A stretch of 64,000 nucleotides of DNA from contig NC_034409.1 in the NCBI RefSeq assembly GCF_002078875.1, forward strand, positions 104,327,014 through 104,391,013, read 5' to 3'. This document shows positions 35,201 through 44,300 of this stretch, in pieces. Position numbers and translations under genes: made by a program. This DNA comes from Numida meleagris (taxonomy: Eukaryota > Chordata > Aves > Galliformes > Numididae). Position 1 is the stretch's first letter. Each line of letters starts with the position of its first letter. The notes beneath the pieces are model-generated. The model searched no databases. It saw nothing but the letters and a program-made list of their open reading frames with translations, and was not told the origin of the DNA.

Positions 35201-35819
35201 CTCGGGGTTTGTGGCCAGATGAAGATCCAAGCCCTTCCCTTAGTGTTGTCCCCACGTGTTCCCTCAGTTCAAAGAATGTTCTCTCTTGGGCCTCAGGACT
35301 TGCAGAACAAGCTCGCACTGGTGCAGAGCATCAATGACGTCATCTCTGCCTTCCAAGCTGCGGGTGACTGCGGCCGCTTCAACCCCACCTTGAAGGCCAA
35401 GCTGCTGGAGATCCTGACGGTGAGTGCCTAGAGCCAGGGCCGTCTGCAGGGGAGTTTTGGGCTGTGCCATGAGGCTCGCTTCCCTGGAGGCATACGGGTC
35501 TCCCTCAGCCACATGTCTTCAGCTGGTGGGGACCTTGGGTGCTGGCAGGCAGCGGCTAGCAGCAGGCTAGGTCCACCTGCTGTGGAGCCGCTGCATCTTT
35601 CAGTGCCTCTGTGGGAAATGTGAGTGGTGGGGCCAGCGTCTGGCAGGTGTGTCTGTCCCGGAGCTGGGCGGAAGAGCTCTCGCTTGTTTTTTTTCTCCCT
35701 TGCCCACTTTGACAGTGTCTCTCTGGGACTTGAAGGACTTGCTGAAGGAGCATTACTTGGGCACCCCTGTATCCCCAGTGCCCCTCAACGTGGTTCTGGC
35801 CCTCTCAAAGTCTGTTTGA
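26155..35819 (+). CDS. MROH-like: Maestro heat-like repeat (MROH) family protein, 22-exon gene (assembly contains a false internal duplication)
   Basis: MROH proteins are built from HEAT/ARM-type helical repeats. Their molecular role is poorly known; the founding member, maestro, is linked to male reproductive development. Collapsed exon model: 26155-26253, 26452-26574, 26710-26875, 27032-27130, 27247-27398, 27767-27910, 28448-28528, 28688-28757, 28873-28986, 29072-29145, 29434-29553, 29699-29806, 32492-32651, 32781-32821, 33058-33199, 33600-33652, 33983-34090, 34399-34518, 34692-34814, 34950-35105, 35297-35419, 35736-35819. All introns are GT-AG, all phases join, and no exon contains an internal stop, giving about 819 residues. 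Family-typical text includes LHSKIHRAVGAMW (exon 15), ILHFIKDLLSADARSC (exon 11) and LLARLEGDIVGNILLL (exon 20). The assignment rests on remembered family similarity. The member number (2B-like, 7-like or other) cannot be fixed without a search. Start and last exon are the least certain parts. Confidence 0.85.
26452..26574 (+). CDS. MROH exon 2
   Basis: 41 codons, phase 0 to 0, acceptor CCCCAG and donor CAG|GTGAGA. It encodes GDRAQVYCELESVLRED and then a helix ending in SQDVTAAQ. The following 135-bp intron is stop-free in frame. Confidence 0.85.
26710..26875 (+). CDS. MROH exon 3
   Basis: 166 bp, acceptor TTTTTCAG, ends TACG|GTAGAG in phase 1. It encodes paired amphipathic helices, including NVIMAASNVLVALARSHF and EFVLVTLSKLFSSY, typical of a HEAT unit. 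Confidence 0.88.
27032..27130 (+). CDS. MROH exon 4
   Basis: 99 bp, phase 1 to 1, acceptor CTCCTCCGCAG, donor GCTG|GTGAGT. It encodes AAQCISFMCLTLAGLRS and then VAGQVRSGRTLRVACA. A second, stronger-looking donor (CAG|GTGAGG at 27094) lies inside the exon, but using it would shift the frame of exon 5. Confidence 0.85.
27219..27243 (+). repeat. (TTTA)n microsatellite at the exon 5 acceptor
   Basis: TATTTATTTATTCATTTATT and onward, ending three bases before the AG of exon 5. It supplies the T-rich tract for that acceptor. Confidence 0.9.
27247..27398 (+). CDS. MROH exon 5
   Basis: 152 bp, ends phase 0 at CAG|GTGAGC. It encodes VKQWSEGVKAHL, then CPWPATEVEQICENLYQLL. The acceptor follows a (TTTA)n microsatellite rather than a normal pyrimidine tract. 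Confidence 0.86.
27767..27910 (+). CDS. MROH exon 6 (left copy)
   Basis: 48 codons, phase 0 to 0, acceptor CCTCTCCAG, donor AAG|GTGAGA. It encodes DKQAVLGAVTAMMDLLLQEE and continues through HIWEQLLWLVHQCQEV. This is the first exon inside the segment repeated across the gap. Confidence 0.87.
28448..28528 (+). CDS. MROH exon 7 (left copy)
   Basis: 27 codons, phase 0 to 0, acceptor GTCTCTTGCAG, donor CAG|GTAAGG. It encodes SLDILEVVQSIVPKD then TFLATTSAMFYQ. Confidence 0.85.
28688..28757 (+). CDS. MROH exon 8 (left copy)
   Basis: 70 bp, acceptor TTGTTCCCACAG, ends phase 1 at CAGG|GTAAGG. It encodes LSDDTKQHSEADSTK then MTHCILLQ. Exon 9 completes the split alanine codon. Confidence 0.86.
28873..28986 (+). 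CDS. MROH exon 9 (left copy)
   Basis: 114 bp, phase 1 to 1, acceptor CTTCCCCGCAG. It encodes ARICPEEMVLFLQSQLGDE and the alanine/leucine helix AALGLLGALARSH. The donor is CACG|GTCAGT, a GT donor with the less common C at +3. Confidence 0.86.
29072..29145 (+). CDS. MROH exon 10 (left copy)
   Basis: 74 bp, ends phase 0 at CCCGG|GTGAGC, acceptor ATCTCTTGCAG. It encodes ELVMTEKLPQVVEAVQCLC then GDPRTR. Confidence 0.86.
29434..29553 (+). CDS. MROH exon 11 (left copy)
   Basis: 40 codons, phase 0 to 0. The exon itself begins GTGAGG, so its first bases mimic a donor straight after the acceptor CTGTCAG. It encodes VRRAILHFIKDLLSADARSC then WDVVGHIFREFSRSAGRM, among the most family-typical text in the gene. 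Confidence 0.88.
29699..29806 (+). CDS. MROH exon 12 (left copy)
   Basis: 36 codons, phase 0 to 0, acceptor TTGTTGTGCAG, donor AAA|GTAAGT. It encodes an acidic segment, ELSAQEAQEEGALQEL, followed by DVLGSLDASVRGMTK. Confidence 0.86.
29996..30123 (+). CDS. MROH exon 13, left copy, cut off by the assembly gap
   Basis: Acceptor GTTCCTTACAG. The exon reads LLWPRLLLYVVPAQYTGML and onwards until it runs into the Ns after the codons for EIEE. The complete exon is present only in the right copy. The truncation is an assembly edge, not a mutation. Confidence 0.88.
30124..30223. other. Assembly gap, exactly 100 Ns
   Basis: A 100-N run is the usual placeholder for a gap of unknown size. It interrupts exon 13 of the left copy. 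Its flanks are the two copies of the same segment, so the true gap is probably negative (an overlap). Confidence 0.97.
30224..32619 (+). repeat. Right copy of the 2,396-bp duplicated segment
   Basis: Begins at the first base after the Ns with the same bases as 27728 (TTCAGTCTTTGATGC) and continues seamlessly past 32619 into the unique 3' half of the gene. Confidence 0.93.
30263..32302 (+). CDS. MROH exons 6-12, second (right) copy, probably the same exons seen again
   Basis: Exons at 30263-30406, 30944-31024, 31184-31253, 31369-31482, 31568-31641, 31930-32049 and 32195-32302. Each is shifted by exactly 2,496 from the left copy, with identical splice sites and protein. They should replace the left copy, not follow it. 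Splicing exon 13 (phase 1 end) to this copy of exon 6 (phase 0 start) would lose the frame. Confidence 0.8.
32492..32651 (+). CDS. MROH exon 13 (complete copy)
   Basis: 160 bp, ends phase 1 at TTTCAAG|GTAGGA. It encodes LLWPRLLLYVVPAQYTGML, MLIPVSRCVQALAERGD and then DPHFLSSVFQG. It is the intact version of the exon truncated at 30123. Confidence 0.88.
32781..32821 (+). CDS. MROH exon 14
   Basis: 41-bp micro-exon encoding PLLTPQKLLARLL. Acceptor CTCCCCACAG, donor TTG|GTGAGT, ends phase 0. Both neighbours stay in frame only if it is included. Confidence 0.84.
33058..33199 (+). CDS. MROH exon 15
   Basis: 142 bp, acceptor TCTCGCTCAG, ends phase 1 at CAATG|GTAAAG. It encodes VVAGSPLAGSELQAAALLL then LHSKIHRAVGAMWAAEIPRL, matching the recurrent MROH motif in which a conserved I-H-x-x-V-G-x-M/L-W is followed by IPxLLQ. 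Confidence 0.9.
33600..33652 (+). CDS. MROH exon 16
   Basis: 53 bp, ends phase 0 at AAG|GTACAG. It encodes GKDESFPGSAEWEQRLIK. The next intron is 330 bp and open in the same frame. Confidence 0.86.
33983..34090 (+). CDS. MROH exon 17
   Basis: 36 codons, phase 0 to 0, acceptor GTTGTCCAACAG, donor AAG|GTGGGT. It encodes FLRASLDTMADEAWTKGLS then a serine-rich stretch, GSSFSSSGEK. Confidence 0.86.
34346..34392 (+). repeat. (TTCCC)n microsatellite at the exon 18 acceptor
   Basis: An almost pure pyrimidine array built of TTCCC and TCTTCCC units runs up to CATGCAG and acts as the pyrimidine tract of intron 17. Confidence 0.92.
34399..34518 (+). CDS. MROH exon 18
   Basis: 40 codons, phase 0 to 0. 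The acceptor lies directly after a (TTCCC)n array. It encodes FLYKALGTALGACKEVLHI then QEKLLQHLEDANAEEPSESQ. Confidence 0.87.
34692..34814 (+). CDS. MROH exon 19
   Basis: 41 codons, phase 0 to 0, acceptor CTTTTGTGCAG, donor AAG|GTGAAG. It encodes GMISLLSHAAETNFHPALD, TIFASRLCKG and a basic tail, RRARISSRKK. Confidence 0.87.
34950..35105 (+). CDS. MROH exon 20
   Basis: 52 codons, phase 0 to 0, acceptor CCCCCACAG, donor CGG|GTGAGA. It encodes ATRRALMLAHGSLALCASKE then LLARLEGDIVGNILLLYSCS, a strongly helical pair. Confidence 0.88.
35297..35419 (+). CDS. MROH exon 21
   Basis: 41 codons, phase 0 to 0, acceptor GGGCCTCAG, donor ACG|GTGAGT. It encodes DLQNKLALVQSINDVISAF then NPTLKAKLLEILT. If the donor were not used, the frame would stop four codons later (VSA then TAG). 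Confidence 0.84.
35736..35819 (+). CDS. MROH exon 22, probable terminal exon
   Basis: Joined in phase 0 after LLEILT, this reads DLLKEHYLGTPVSPVPL then NVVLALSKSV and TGA. As I remember longer MROH proteins, they carry a comparable DLIKE...VSPV...LAL stretch here and then continue with more helical repeats, so this member ends early. An alternative acceptor (TTTGACAG, exon start 35716) reaches the same frame from a phase-1 mini-exon at 35604-35619 or 35604-35646. I prefer the simple phase-0 junction. Confidence 0.55.
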   Translation, partial: DLLKEHYLGTPVSPVPLNVVLALSKSV

Positions 35820-35960
35820 GGCAAAAATTACTCAGTCATAACTCGAGACTCTCCTTTTTCTAGTGACACATGGAGGAGAAGAATAAGAGCGTTTTGCCTT
35901 TGAGACTGGAGCCGGTAGAAGAATGAAAAGGAAAGCTGAGCTAAAACATTTGTATTATTT

Positions 35961-35966
35961 ATTAAA
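35961..35966 (+). promoter_or_regulatory. Likely polyadenylation signal (ATTAAA) of the MROH gene
   Basis: ATTAAA, the commonest variant of AATAAA, lies 142 bp past the proposed stop, and a GT-rich stretch (GTGGTTTTTTT) follows about 40-50 bp later. This supports a short 3' UTR of about 160 bp. Confidence 0.5.
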
Positions 35967-36625
35967 AATTTTAAATGCCAGAATCCTGGCTAAGAAGTGA
36001 AAAGAGTGGTTTTTTTACCAAGTCTTCGTTTTCATAGCTGCTGTAGACCGTCTCTTCTCCATACCAGTTACACCGTGCTCTGGTCTGCAAGGGGAGCAAA
36101 CGTCCCACAGCACAGCTTGTGGCTGCTCAGGCGTGGGCATTTCTACAGGACACCAAGACTCCTGCTGTGGTTATGCTGTGTCTAAAGGCACCTCTGACCA
36201 ACTCGTCACTACACGTAACGGGATATTGGTGGGAAGGTTCAATCCTACTGCCACACCACCATCATCTGCCTCTGATGTCATGGGCCAACATCACACAGGT
36301 TCATAGCGCACCGACGTTCGGTTAGTGCTGTGGCGCCGGGCCAGGCCACTGGGCAGGGCAGTGCTGCCGCCATGATGGCACGGGGCAGTGGGCAGCCACA
36401 GTGCCGGCTGTGCTGCAAGTGATGGACACGCCTCTAACCGTTAGGGGCTGGCCTGCAGGAGAGGAGCTCTGCAGAGAAGGACCTGGCTAAATGCTATGAC
36501 ATATTCCTCCTGCAGAGAGATACTGAATTTTCTGCTATTATTTTGGGTAAATAAATCAAAAGACATGTGTCTTAGTTGCTTATTTTTAAGTGTGACAGGT
36601 GAAAATGTCAGCCTTTAGGGTAGAT
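35967..36625. other. 3' flank of the MROH gene
   Basis: GC-rich, CpG-containing sequence continues to about 36510 and then gives way abruptly to AT-rich DNA just before the right 28-bp repeat. No exon with family text found. Confidence 0.5.
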
Positions 36626-36653
36626 CAAAAATGTGGTTTTTATGAGTTACTTC
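36626..36653 (+). repeat. 28-bp perfect direct repeat, right copy
   Basis: Identical to 24613-24640. It lies in a short AT-rich stretch just after the GC-rich island ends and immediately before a minus-strand CR1 copy. Confidence 0.95.
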
Positions 36654-36890
36654 ACAGGCTGGGCCAGCAACCTCCAGATCTGGTACTAGACCACTTTGCA
36701 CAGGCCCCTGGGCAGACCAGGCCCAGGAGTTGTTGTTTCAGACCAACCTGGTCTTGAACACTTCCAGGGATGGAGCACTCACAGTCTTTGTGGGCAGCCT
36801 GTTCCAGCACCTCACCACTCTCTCTGTGAAGAACTTCCCCCTGACATCCAATTTAAACCTTCCCTCCTTGAGCTTAAGATATCAGTGTAC
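36654..36890 (-). mobile_element. CR1 3' portion adjoining the right 28-bp repeat
   Basis: Contains GGGATGGAGCACTCACAGTC, GGCAGCCTGTTCCAGCACC and TCACCACTCTCTCTGTGAAG, the reverse complement of CR1 3' sequence. The tail end is diverged, and the left edge close to the 28-bp repeat is approximate. Confidence 0.78.
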
Positions 36891-39800
36891 TCCATCTTAG
36901 ATGCCATTTTTTCTTTATATATACATTCTTTCTACATACACAGGTCACATCTGTGTACTTATCCCGATGCAGTGCCAAAGCATCAGAAGAATCTTTTGTT
37001 GCAGGTAGCCACACCACACTGTAAAGGGAGGTGTGAGTTTTACATTCCTCTATGTCTTTTGACACTGAAATACAAGCTGTCTAGTCTAACATGCTTTTCA
37101 AGGATCCAACTTTAGCCAGTGGAGATACCCAAGCTAAGTGGTGAGGTTGGATTACTGAGATTTCAGAGAAATCCAATAGATCCTTAGATCTCTTTCTTGC
37201 GTACCACCATGGCAGACAGAGCCAAAAATCTCATCTCCTGTAGAAAACAGTTCATCATGTTTCTCTCTCAAGCCCAAGAACAACTGTTAGGTTAAGATCA
37301 GGGATCTGAAAGATGGCAACACCAGGCTTAAGGTTGCTTTGGTGGTAATTCCTTTCCTGTGGCTCTGATACAAATCAGGACTGAAGTACTGTCACGTGAA
37401 GTGGGAGACACCCTAAGATGTTTAAAGCTGAGGAAAGGCTGGTTCCGAAACCTACTGACCAGTATGAACAGATCTGTATGAGCATCACTACTGATATCAA
37501 TGGAAACAGGCTCAGGCCTCGATCTGGCTTGAAATGCTGTTGTGAATTTAGCATTTCCGTGAGCAGAGAAATCTGACATCACTTTTTAAAAGTTATCATA
37601 GCATTTACTGAGGACTGTCCCACTGAATTCAGTGGAAAATTAATCCTACTGATTTTAGTTGGTGTGAGATATTTAGACCCATTTTGTTTTAAAGGTAACA
37701 TTTGTCCTTTGTAAAAAATAGCATAATTACACTATATTAGAAATGTGCTAAAGAAAATGCATACTCACACTTATTAGACTGAACATGGGAAACTGAATAC
37801 ACAGTGAGGGTGAGATTTTATAAGTCTTGTGCTATTTAGAAATCAGAGAATATTGCATTTAGATGTTACATTGATATGATAGCCAAGTATATTGAACTCT
37901 ATGAAAAACTTGCATGTTGATTCTGAAACACGTGATACAAGTTTTGCAATATAATTATTTTTTCATCTCTCAATAACAGATAATTGTAATCCTACACTGG
38001 ATGTTCTGTTCCTTCTCAAATTTGCATTGTGACAGATAAGAGGAATAGATCATGGTTCATCTTGCCACTCATTTGTTTTATACAGAGATAAAATATCTAA
38101 ACCTGCAAAACTAACCATGCAAATAATTTCTTTAATTTTCTCCTGTTTTGTCTCATAAGGGCACGTAGATATCTGTTTCCCATATTACTTATTTAAAAAA
38201 AAAAAAAGGAAAGAAAACAATCATCCCACTGGAAAGCCTGAAGTATATGTAGTGCTCCTGGCAAAATTCTCACCAGGTTAGTCTATGCCCCAACACCCCA
38301 TGCAAAACACAGATGCTGTGAAACGGGGTCAGACAAGAGTGGCTGAAGTCCTGCTACAGTGCTCTCACACCCCAGGATTGAAATGGAAATAGCTGCTCTT
38401 AATGAAGGACAAGAGGACAAGGCTCAATAAAAAACATTTCTGTTTTGTTCGGAAATGTTTCCTGTCTCTCGCTTTTGATCCTGAACTGTTAGGCATGTTC
38501 TTAAGCTTTAGCCTATTACTTCACTGAAATTAATTATGCTCAACAGTAGCATTTATCTGAGGTTGTCAGATGTACTTGAGTGATGTGGAAACTGAAATCC
38601 CCCTTTCACAGTACCTGGGATGCCCCATCCTAAACAGGGGAGATTTCAAAGCTTGAGTGAGTGGAAATGTGACTGAAGAATACAGCTGCACAATGGCTCA
38701 TCTGCTGCTCAGAGAAAATGCATCATGTAATGTACCTTTTGTCTTCCCAATCAGGCACGAGGGAGATCATTTTCTCTAAGCACTTTACTTCTGTATTTTA
38801 GACTGAAAGCTTCACTAGATTAGTCCTTTTTTCAGGTTCAAGGCCTTGCATATTCAATGCAAATTTTTTTTTTAAATCTCAAATACACCATAAACATATC
38901 AAAAGCATTCAGATATTCAGCATTTTACTGTTTTTAATGACCTTCATCTTCCAGCTCCTGTAACTAGAGCTGGGCGCATTCCAAAATGTTTAAAATAAAT
39001 TTTCAGGGCAAATCCTCACCTTGAACTATCACAACAAATCTGGCATTACTGTGTTGATGCAAACACGAAACAAACCACAGCTGGACCAGGAAAGCAATGA
39101 CTTCTGCATTCTCATGCATTGCCTTTCCTCTCCTCACTAGATAGCCACTTTAGCACGGGAACCTCCATTTTCTAAAGAAAGCCAAACCAAAAACCTGAAG
39201 AACTCTACCGGAAAAAGGCACTTGATGGCTTAAGGGAGGTGGGAGGAATTTATTGCCTTTTTGTTTGCCAGGAGTGTGGTGTTGTGTCATTTTTACCTCT
39301 GAACTGCAGGGCATTTCCCAATCTCTTTACAGCAGCTCTGCTATCAGCTGATAAACATTACCAGTGATCAGCAAGGAAGGTCACAATCTTACTTATTGGT
39401 CTTCTGTTGCAAATAAACATCAGCAACAGACTGCTATGGTGAGTATGACCTTATTACCATGGTAGCTTTCTATACGTTTTTTTTTTAATAAGAGAGCATT
39501 TTGTCTTTGCTCACCATTAAAACCAAAGCAAAATGTAACCCTTTATTTGAATTCTCAAACACTTTCATTTCAGTTGTGTAACACAAATTAGTGTAAGTGG
39601 GCTTTGTCCCATTTAGAGCCATGCAAGGAAGAAACAAATTGTGAAGAAGCAGATCCAAAATTTCATCAAAACTGAACAGGTGAGGGCCAACTGCAGCATA
39701 TAGTTCAGAGTGCAGCTGGTGTAGAGCTGGACTGCTCTGCTGCCTGTGGCAGGGACGTGTCAGCTTTCCCCAGCCAAGGATCCAGTCCAGGAACACGTTC

Positions 39801-41028
39801 CTAAGGGTGGTATGATCTGCATATTGTCAGCGTGTATAGAAATGTTGAAATGCTTTATGTGATAGAAAAAGATAAAAAGTAAGAAATATTCAGAGAAAGG
39901 GAGAAGGAAGGGAGATCTTGCAGGTTTGTTAGGCAGCTCTCCAGCCTCTCTCTCCCTCTCTCCCCTCTGCAAAGAGAAGCAAATTAACTGTTTAACAAAG
40001 GGATCGTATTTCCGGATATGACAGGGGGAGATAGATTATGAACAGATACAAATGAAAAGTCTTGTGCCAAAAAATGAATGCTCTTAAGGAAGACTAAGTG
40101 TCCTGGGCAGCTACCAGGATTGCTAAAGGAAATGAGGAAAGAAATTAGTGAAGCCTTAACAGATTTTTCCCAATTGCCCCCATGACAGGTTGGGCTACAG
40201 AGCAAGGGAAAGTGAGCAACACAATGCACAGACTTATTTCAACCATTATTTTTATTATTAAGGGGTCATGAGATACTGCAGGTAGTTAGAATCCAGTTGG
40301 CTCGAAGTTATTTCCTGGGGAAACAGTTTTGTGGGTTTTAATGAAGTCATGATATAATACATTGAAAAGACTCATTTAACTGGAGATAGCCAAAATAGAT
40401 TAGGCTGAGGGGCACTCTTGCTTAACAGCTCTTTGGAAGTCCTGGAAGACATTGCTAAACCTGTCTGGGAAATGGTATTCCTGTCTTGCAAAACTTTTTG
40501 AGATTTTAAAATATTTTCCTGCTCTGAATCAGAATGATAAACAACACATTGTAACATTTTGTTCTTATTAGGTACACAAAAAAAAACAGGGAGAAAAAAA
40601 AGAGAGAAGGACAAGAAAGGAGAAAGGAGAGGGGGACCCACTCATCTGTGTCAGACCTGTGGTGCTCATCTCAGGAAAGCAGAGCTCCCTTCTTGGGCAA
40701 ATGGAGCGGGGGATCGTCTCTCCTGACCCTTCAGCCTTTATCTACTTTTTCAGTGTTTTCCAATAAATTCCATATCTGCTCTCCATTGGCTCAAGTTTTG
40801 ATCTTCAGTTTCAAATCAATAACCTCTTACAGAAAGACATATAGTACCAAAAAAAAAATAAAAAAAATCTGGACTAAATATTTCTGTCTGCAATATAGAT
40901 GAGAAATGTTCTGGGTGGTTAAAATATTTTCTATTACACTAAATGATTACTCTGAGGTTTGTTACATTAGCTTAGGAATAATCAGTTATGATTTATTGAC
41001 AGCAATGTGCTTTGAGTAGAGAACAGAA
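36891..41028. other. AT-rich non-coding DNA
   Basis: Scattered A/T runs (38190, 38865, 39478). No gene or clear repeat. Confidence 0.6.
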
Positions 41029-41305
41029 GCACAGGATCACGGGATAAATGAGGCTGGCAGGGCCCTCTGGGTCCACCTGACCCAAATCCTGCTCTAGCAG
41101 GGACACCCAGGCAGGGCACCCAGGGCCACATCCAGGTGGCTTTTGATCCCCAAGGTGGATCTTCACAGCCTCTATGGGCAGCCTGTGCCAGTGCTCCATC
41201 ACTGTACAGCACAGGAGTGCTGCCTGATGGACAGATGCAACCTCCTGTGCTCCAGTTTGTGCCCACTGCCTCTTGTCCTGGCACTGGGCGTCACTAAGGT
41301 CACCC
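41029..41305 (-). mobile_element. CR1 3' portion
   Basis: Contains CACAGGATCACGGGATAAAT, GGCAGGGCCCTCTGGGTC, GGGCAGCCTGTGCCAGTGC and TGCCTCTTGTCCTGGCACTG in reverse orientation, typical of GC-richer galliform CR1 subfamilies. Confidence 0.85.
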
Positions 41306-44300
41306 AACAACATTCAGATTTGTACTGAAAAAAAAAAAAGCTTAAATGTTGCTTCCAGTGCATTTTCTAATTTTAATTTGATAGATGATGGTCCTGCGGG
41401 ATAAATCACTGATGGAAATAGTACGATCATAAGCACCGAGGAGTTCAGGTATGAACTTCACCATAAAATTGTTGTGTAGCTTTAAGAGAGAGTTCAGGTA
41501 AAGAAGTGACAGCGGATAAACTCTCTGTCAGCAGTGATGAGAACAATAATGTCTGCCTCACAAAGGAGTTGCACAGACTTTCAGTTAGTGTTTATCAAGA
41601 ATTTTGAAAAGTGTGCATTATATTCTGTAATCTGTACTCTGGGGTCTTCTAAATAAATAAATGGAGGCCTTTTACATTTCTCGTTACATCAATTGTGAGC
41701 TGCAAATTCAGTGTCCCATTGTGCCACTGATCCAACTTCACATCCAGTGTGAAGTCATTGATTTCAACACTGTTACATTAGACGTAAAGTTTGTTCTTTG
41801 TGTCTTCAGCCATTTCATTTTATCCTATCTTGATTTCTGATAAAACCATTAGGATGAGGAGGATTTGGTCTGAAATAAGAAAATTTTATGCAACATGGTG
41901 TGGCAATTCAGTGCTACAGACTGAATTTAAAGCAAACATTCCTTGTGACTAAAGCACTTCATGAAGTTTGACTTTTACATAATGTTTTAACACCACTACT
42001 TCTTACTAACCAGTGGTGGCTTTTAATGATGAGATTAAACCTACACTTGTAAAAATATCTGTGACTCAGAAAGACACATTCACTGTGATATTACACATTT
42101 TTCTAGACTTACAAACTTCTTCACAATTGATTTTCCCAGCTATTTTAACCAGGCCAGTGCCCTTGCGGCTCAGTGGTGTCCAAGGACCACTGTGGATGCT
42201 TTTCAGAACAATCTTGTTTGGAAAGACATGATGTTAATATAGAACAATATACAACACTGCTATTTTTCAGATAAACTCAGTTGAGCTGCAGCTGAAGAAG
42301 AGGGCTGAAAGAAGTCCTGTCCACGGAACATACCTTGATTAACTGGGTGGAATGAATTTTAGTACAAAACGGCATCAAATTTAGCAGAATGTTCTGATTT
42401 GTGTTTTTTCCTGATCTGATAGCTGGTATTTCCCCTCCTAGATCCTACAGCAAGATTATTAGTGTTGGAAATAGATAAGAATGGTATGCTGGATTATAAC
42501 AGCACATTTATAAGCAGCACATCTAACAGCCTTATTAATCACATTTCAGCCCCAAAATTTGACAGAAACCATATGCTTTGATTACTGTTTTGTCAAGGAA
42601 AGTGACTTCCAAGTAACATTCTTCTTTCCAGCTTTTAAGATTTCCAGGGCAAGAAGAATAATTTTAAATCAACACTCTACAAAAGAGTATTCAGTTTGAG
42701 TCAGTAGTACTGAAAATACACACAAGGCTATGGTTTGCCAAAGACACAGCCACTAAGAAGGTGGGATTTGCCTTGGTTTTGCAGTATTTCTAAACACGTA
42801 GTAACATTCATGTATACATACATGTGATAAATGGAGCTTTATTCAAAAAAGATGTTTGTGGTTAGCTAAGAAGTTCTCAAATTAAAAGACGTATGTGTAG
42901 AGAAACACCAGCTTCAGTTCTCATTTGATATTTCTTTCCTGTCCTTTTTTCCTAAGCTTTAAGGCAAAAACCTTGCCTTTTGCACCCTTCAGAAGACTGT
43001 TACCATAGAGAGCAGTGTTCTATGCAGAGAAGTGCTGTGAGCTTGATTTTTGGCTCACGAGTGTGGCATGGTGCTCGTTTGGCTGCCTGAACACCACAAG
43101 ATTGACCACACCTAGCAATTATTTTAATCGGGCCTTCATTTTTACCTCCTGCCTGTAGCGCTCGGCTGACTTGGAACAGCTCTGGTAATTAGTGTAAAAT
43201 TAAATGAGAAGCAGAGCTGGAGCATGCATCATGTGGAGGCTGCAAGAAGGGCCAAGCCACCACGCTTCGGTTCATGCCACTTTCCTATCGAGCTCATACC
43301 ACAAGACATGTTGACATCTCCCAAAGCCTGCAACAAAACACACCATCAGTTCAGCAGCCACAAAACATAACCTGAGCAATGCATATTTGGACAAAGAGGT
43401 AACACTGTGTTTTTCCTGTTTAATAAGGACATATTCCAGACAACATCACCATATCCTCATCTACATCACCGGCTGCGAACTCATTTTGCTTGTTGATGAG
43501 AGAACAAGTCAAAGAGATGAAGAGAGGAGGGGACAGGGGAATGTCTAATGAACACTAAAACCATACTTTATTTATGGTAAGCCCCCACAGGTCCCCTTTA
43601 GCATCCTGGAGACTTGAGAGGAGCATAGAGTAAGCCCCAAAAGAGACACTTAAGTGCTTTCCTCCCCCTTGAGCATCAGCTGAGATTGAGAGAGGAAAAA
43701 ACGGGGAGAGCAGCAATAGCCTCAGAGGATCAATGCATAAAGTGCTGGTTTCCCTCACGCAGCTGATGGGCTGTGAGGAAGGGAGAAGAGGTGAGAAGCA
43801 TCATCTCAGCCTCAGAAGAAGGGAGAAGTACCATTTTCCAGTACTTACTTCTTGAACAAAAGATGCAAGATCACCTTTTCTTTGAATGTAATGTCTGCTG
43901 TATTAAGACCTGGTCCTGTGAATGTTCACACATATATTTAATCTGAATGCTGAGAGGGATACTTCAGTTAAAAAAGAGATATTTTATAGGTGGAAGGGAG
44001 AGAAAATGAATTTAGGATTAAAATGGGGCCTTGAAATTGACTTAACTTTTTTGCTAACTTCAATTATGACCAAGGTAGCTTCAGTTATAGCGGAAGGGCA
44101 AGAATAGAGCAATATAGCTTATAAAGTATTCTGCTTCTCTCCACTTCAAACTATGGACAGTATTTCTCACTTTACAAAAAGAACAGAAACAAGCTAAACT
44201 TTTACACAGGCCATTATGAAGATTTTCAGCCTGCAGACGTGCAATGACTGAACAACATGAGTGGAGCCAGGGATGTCAGGTTAGCACACACATCACATTA

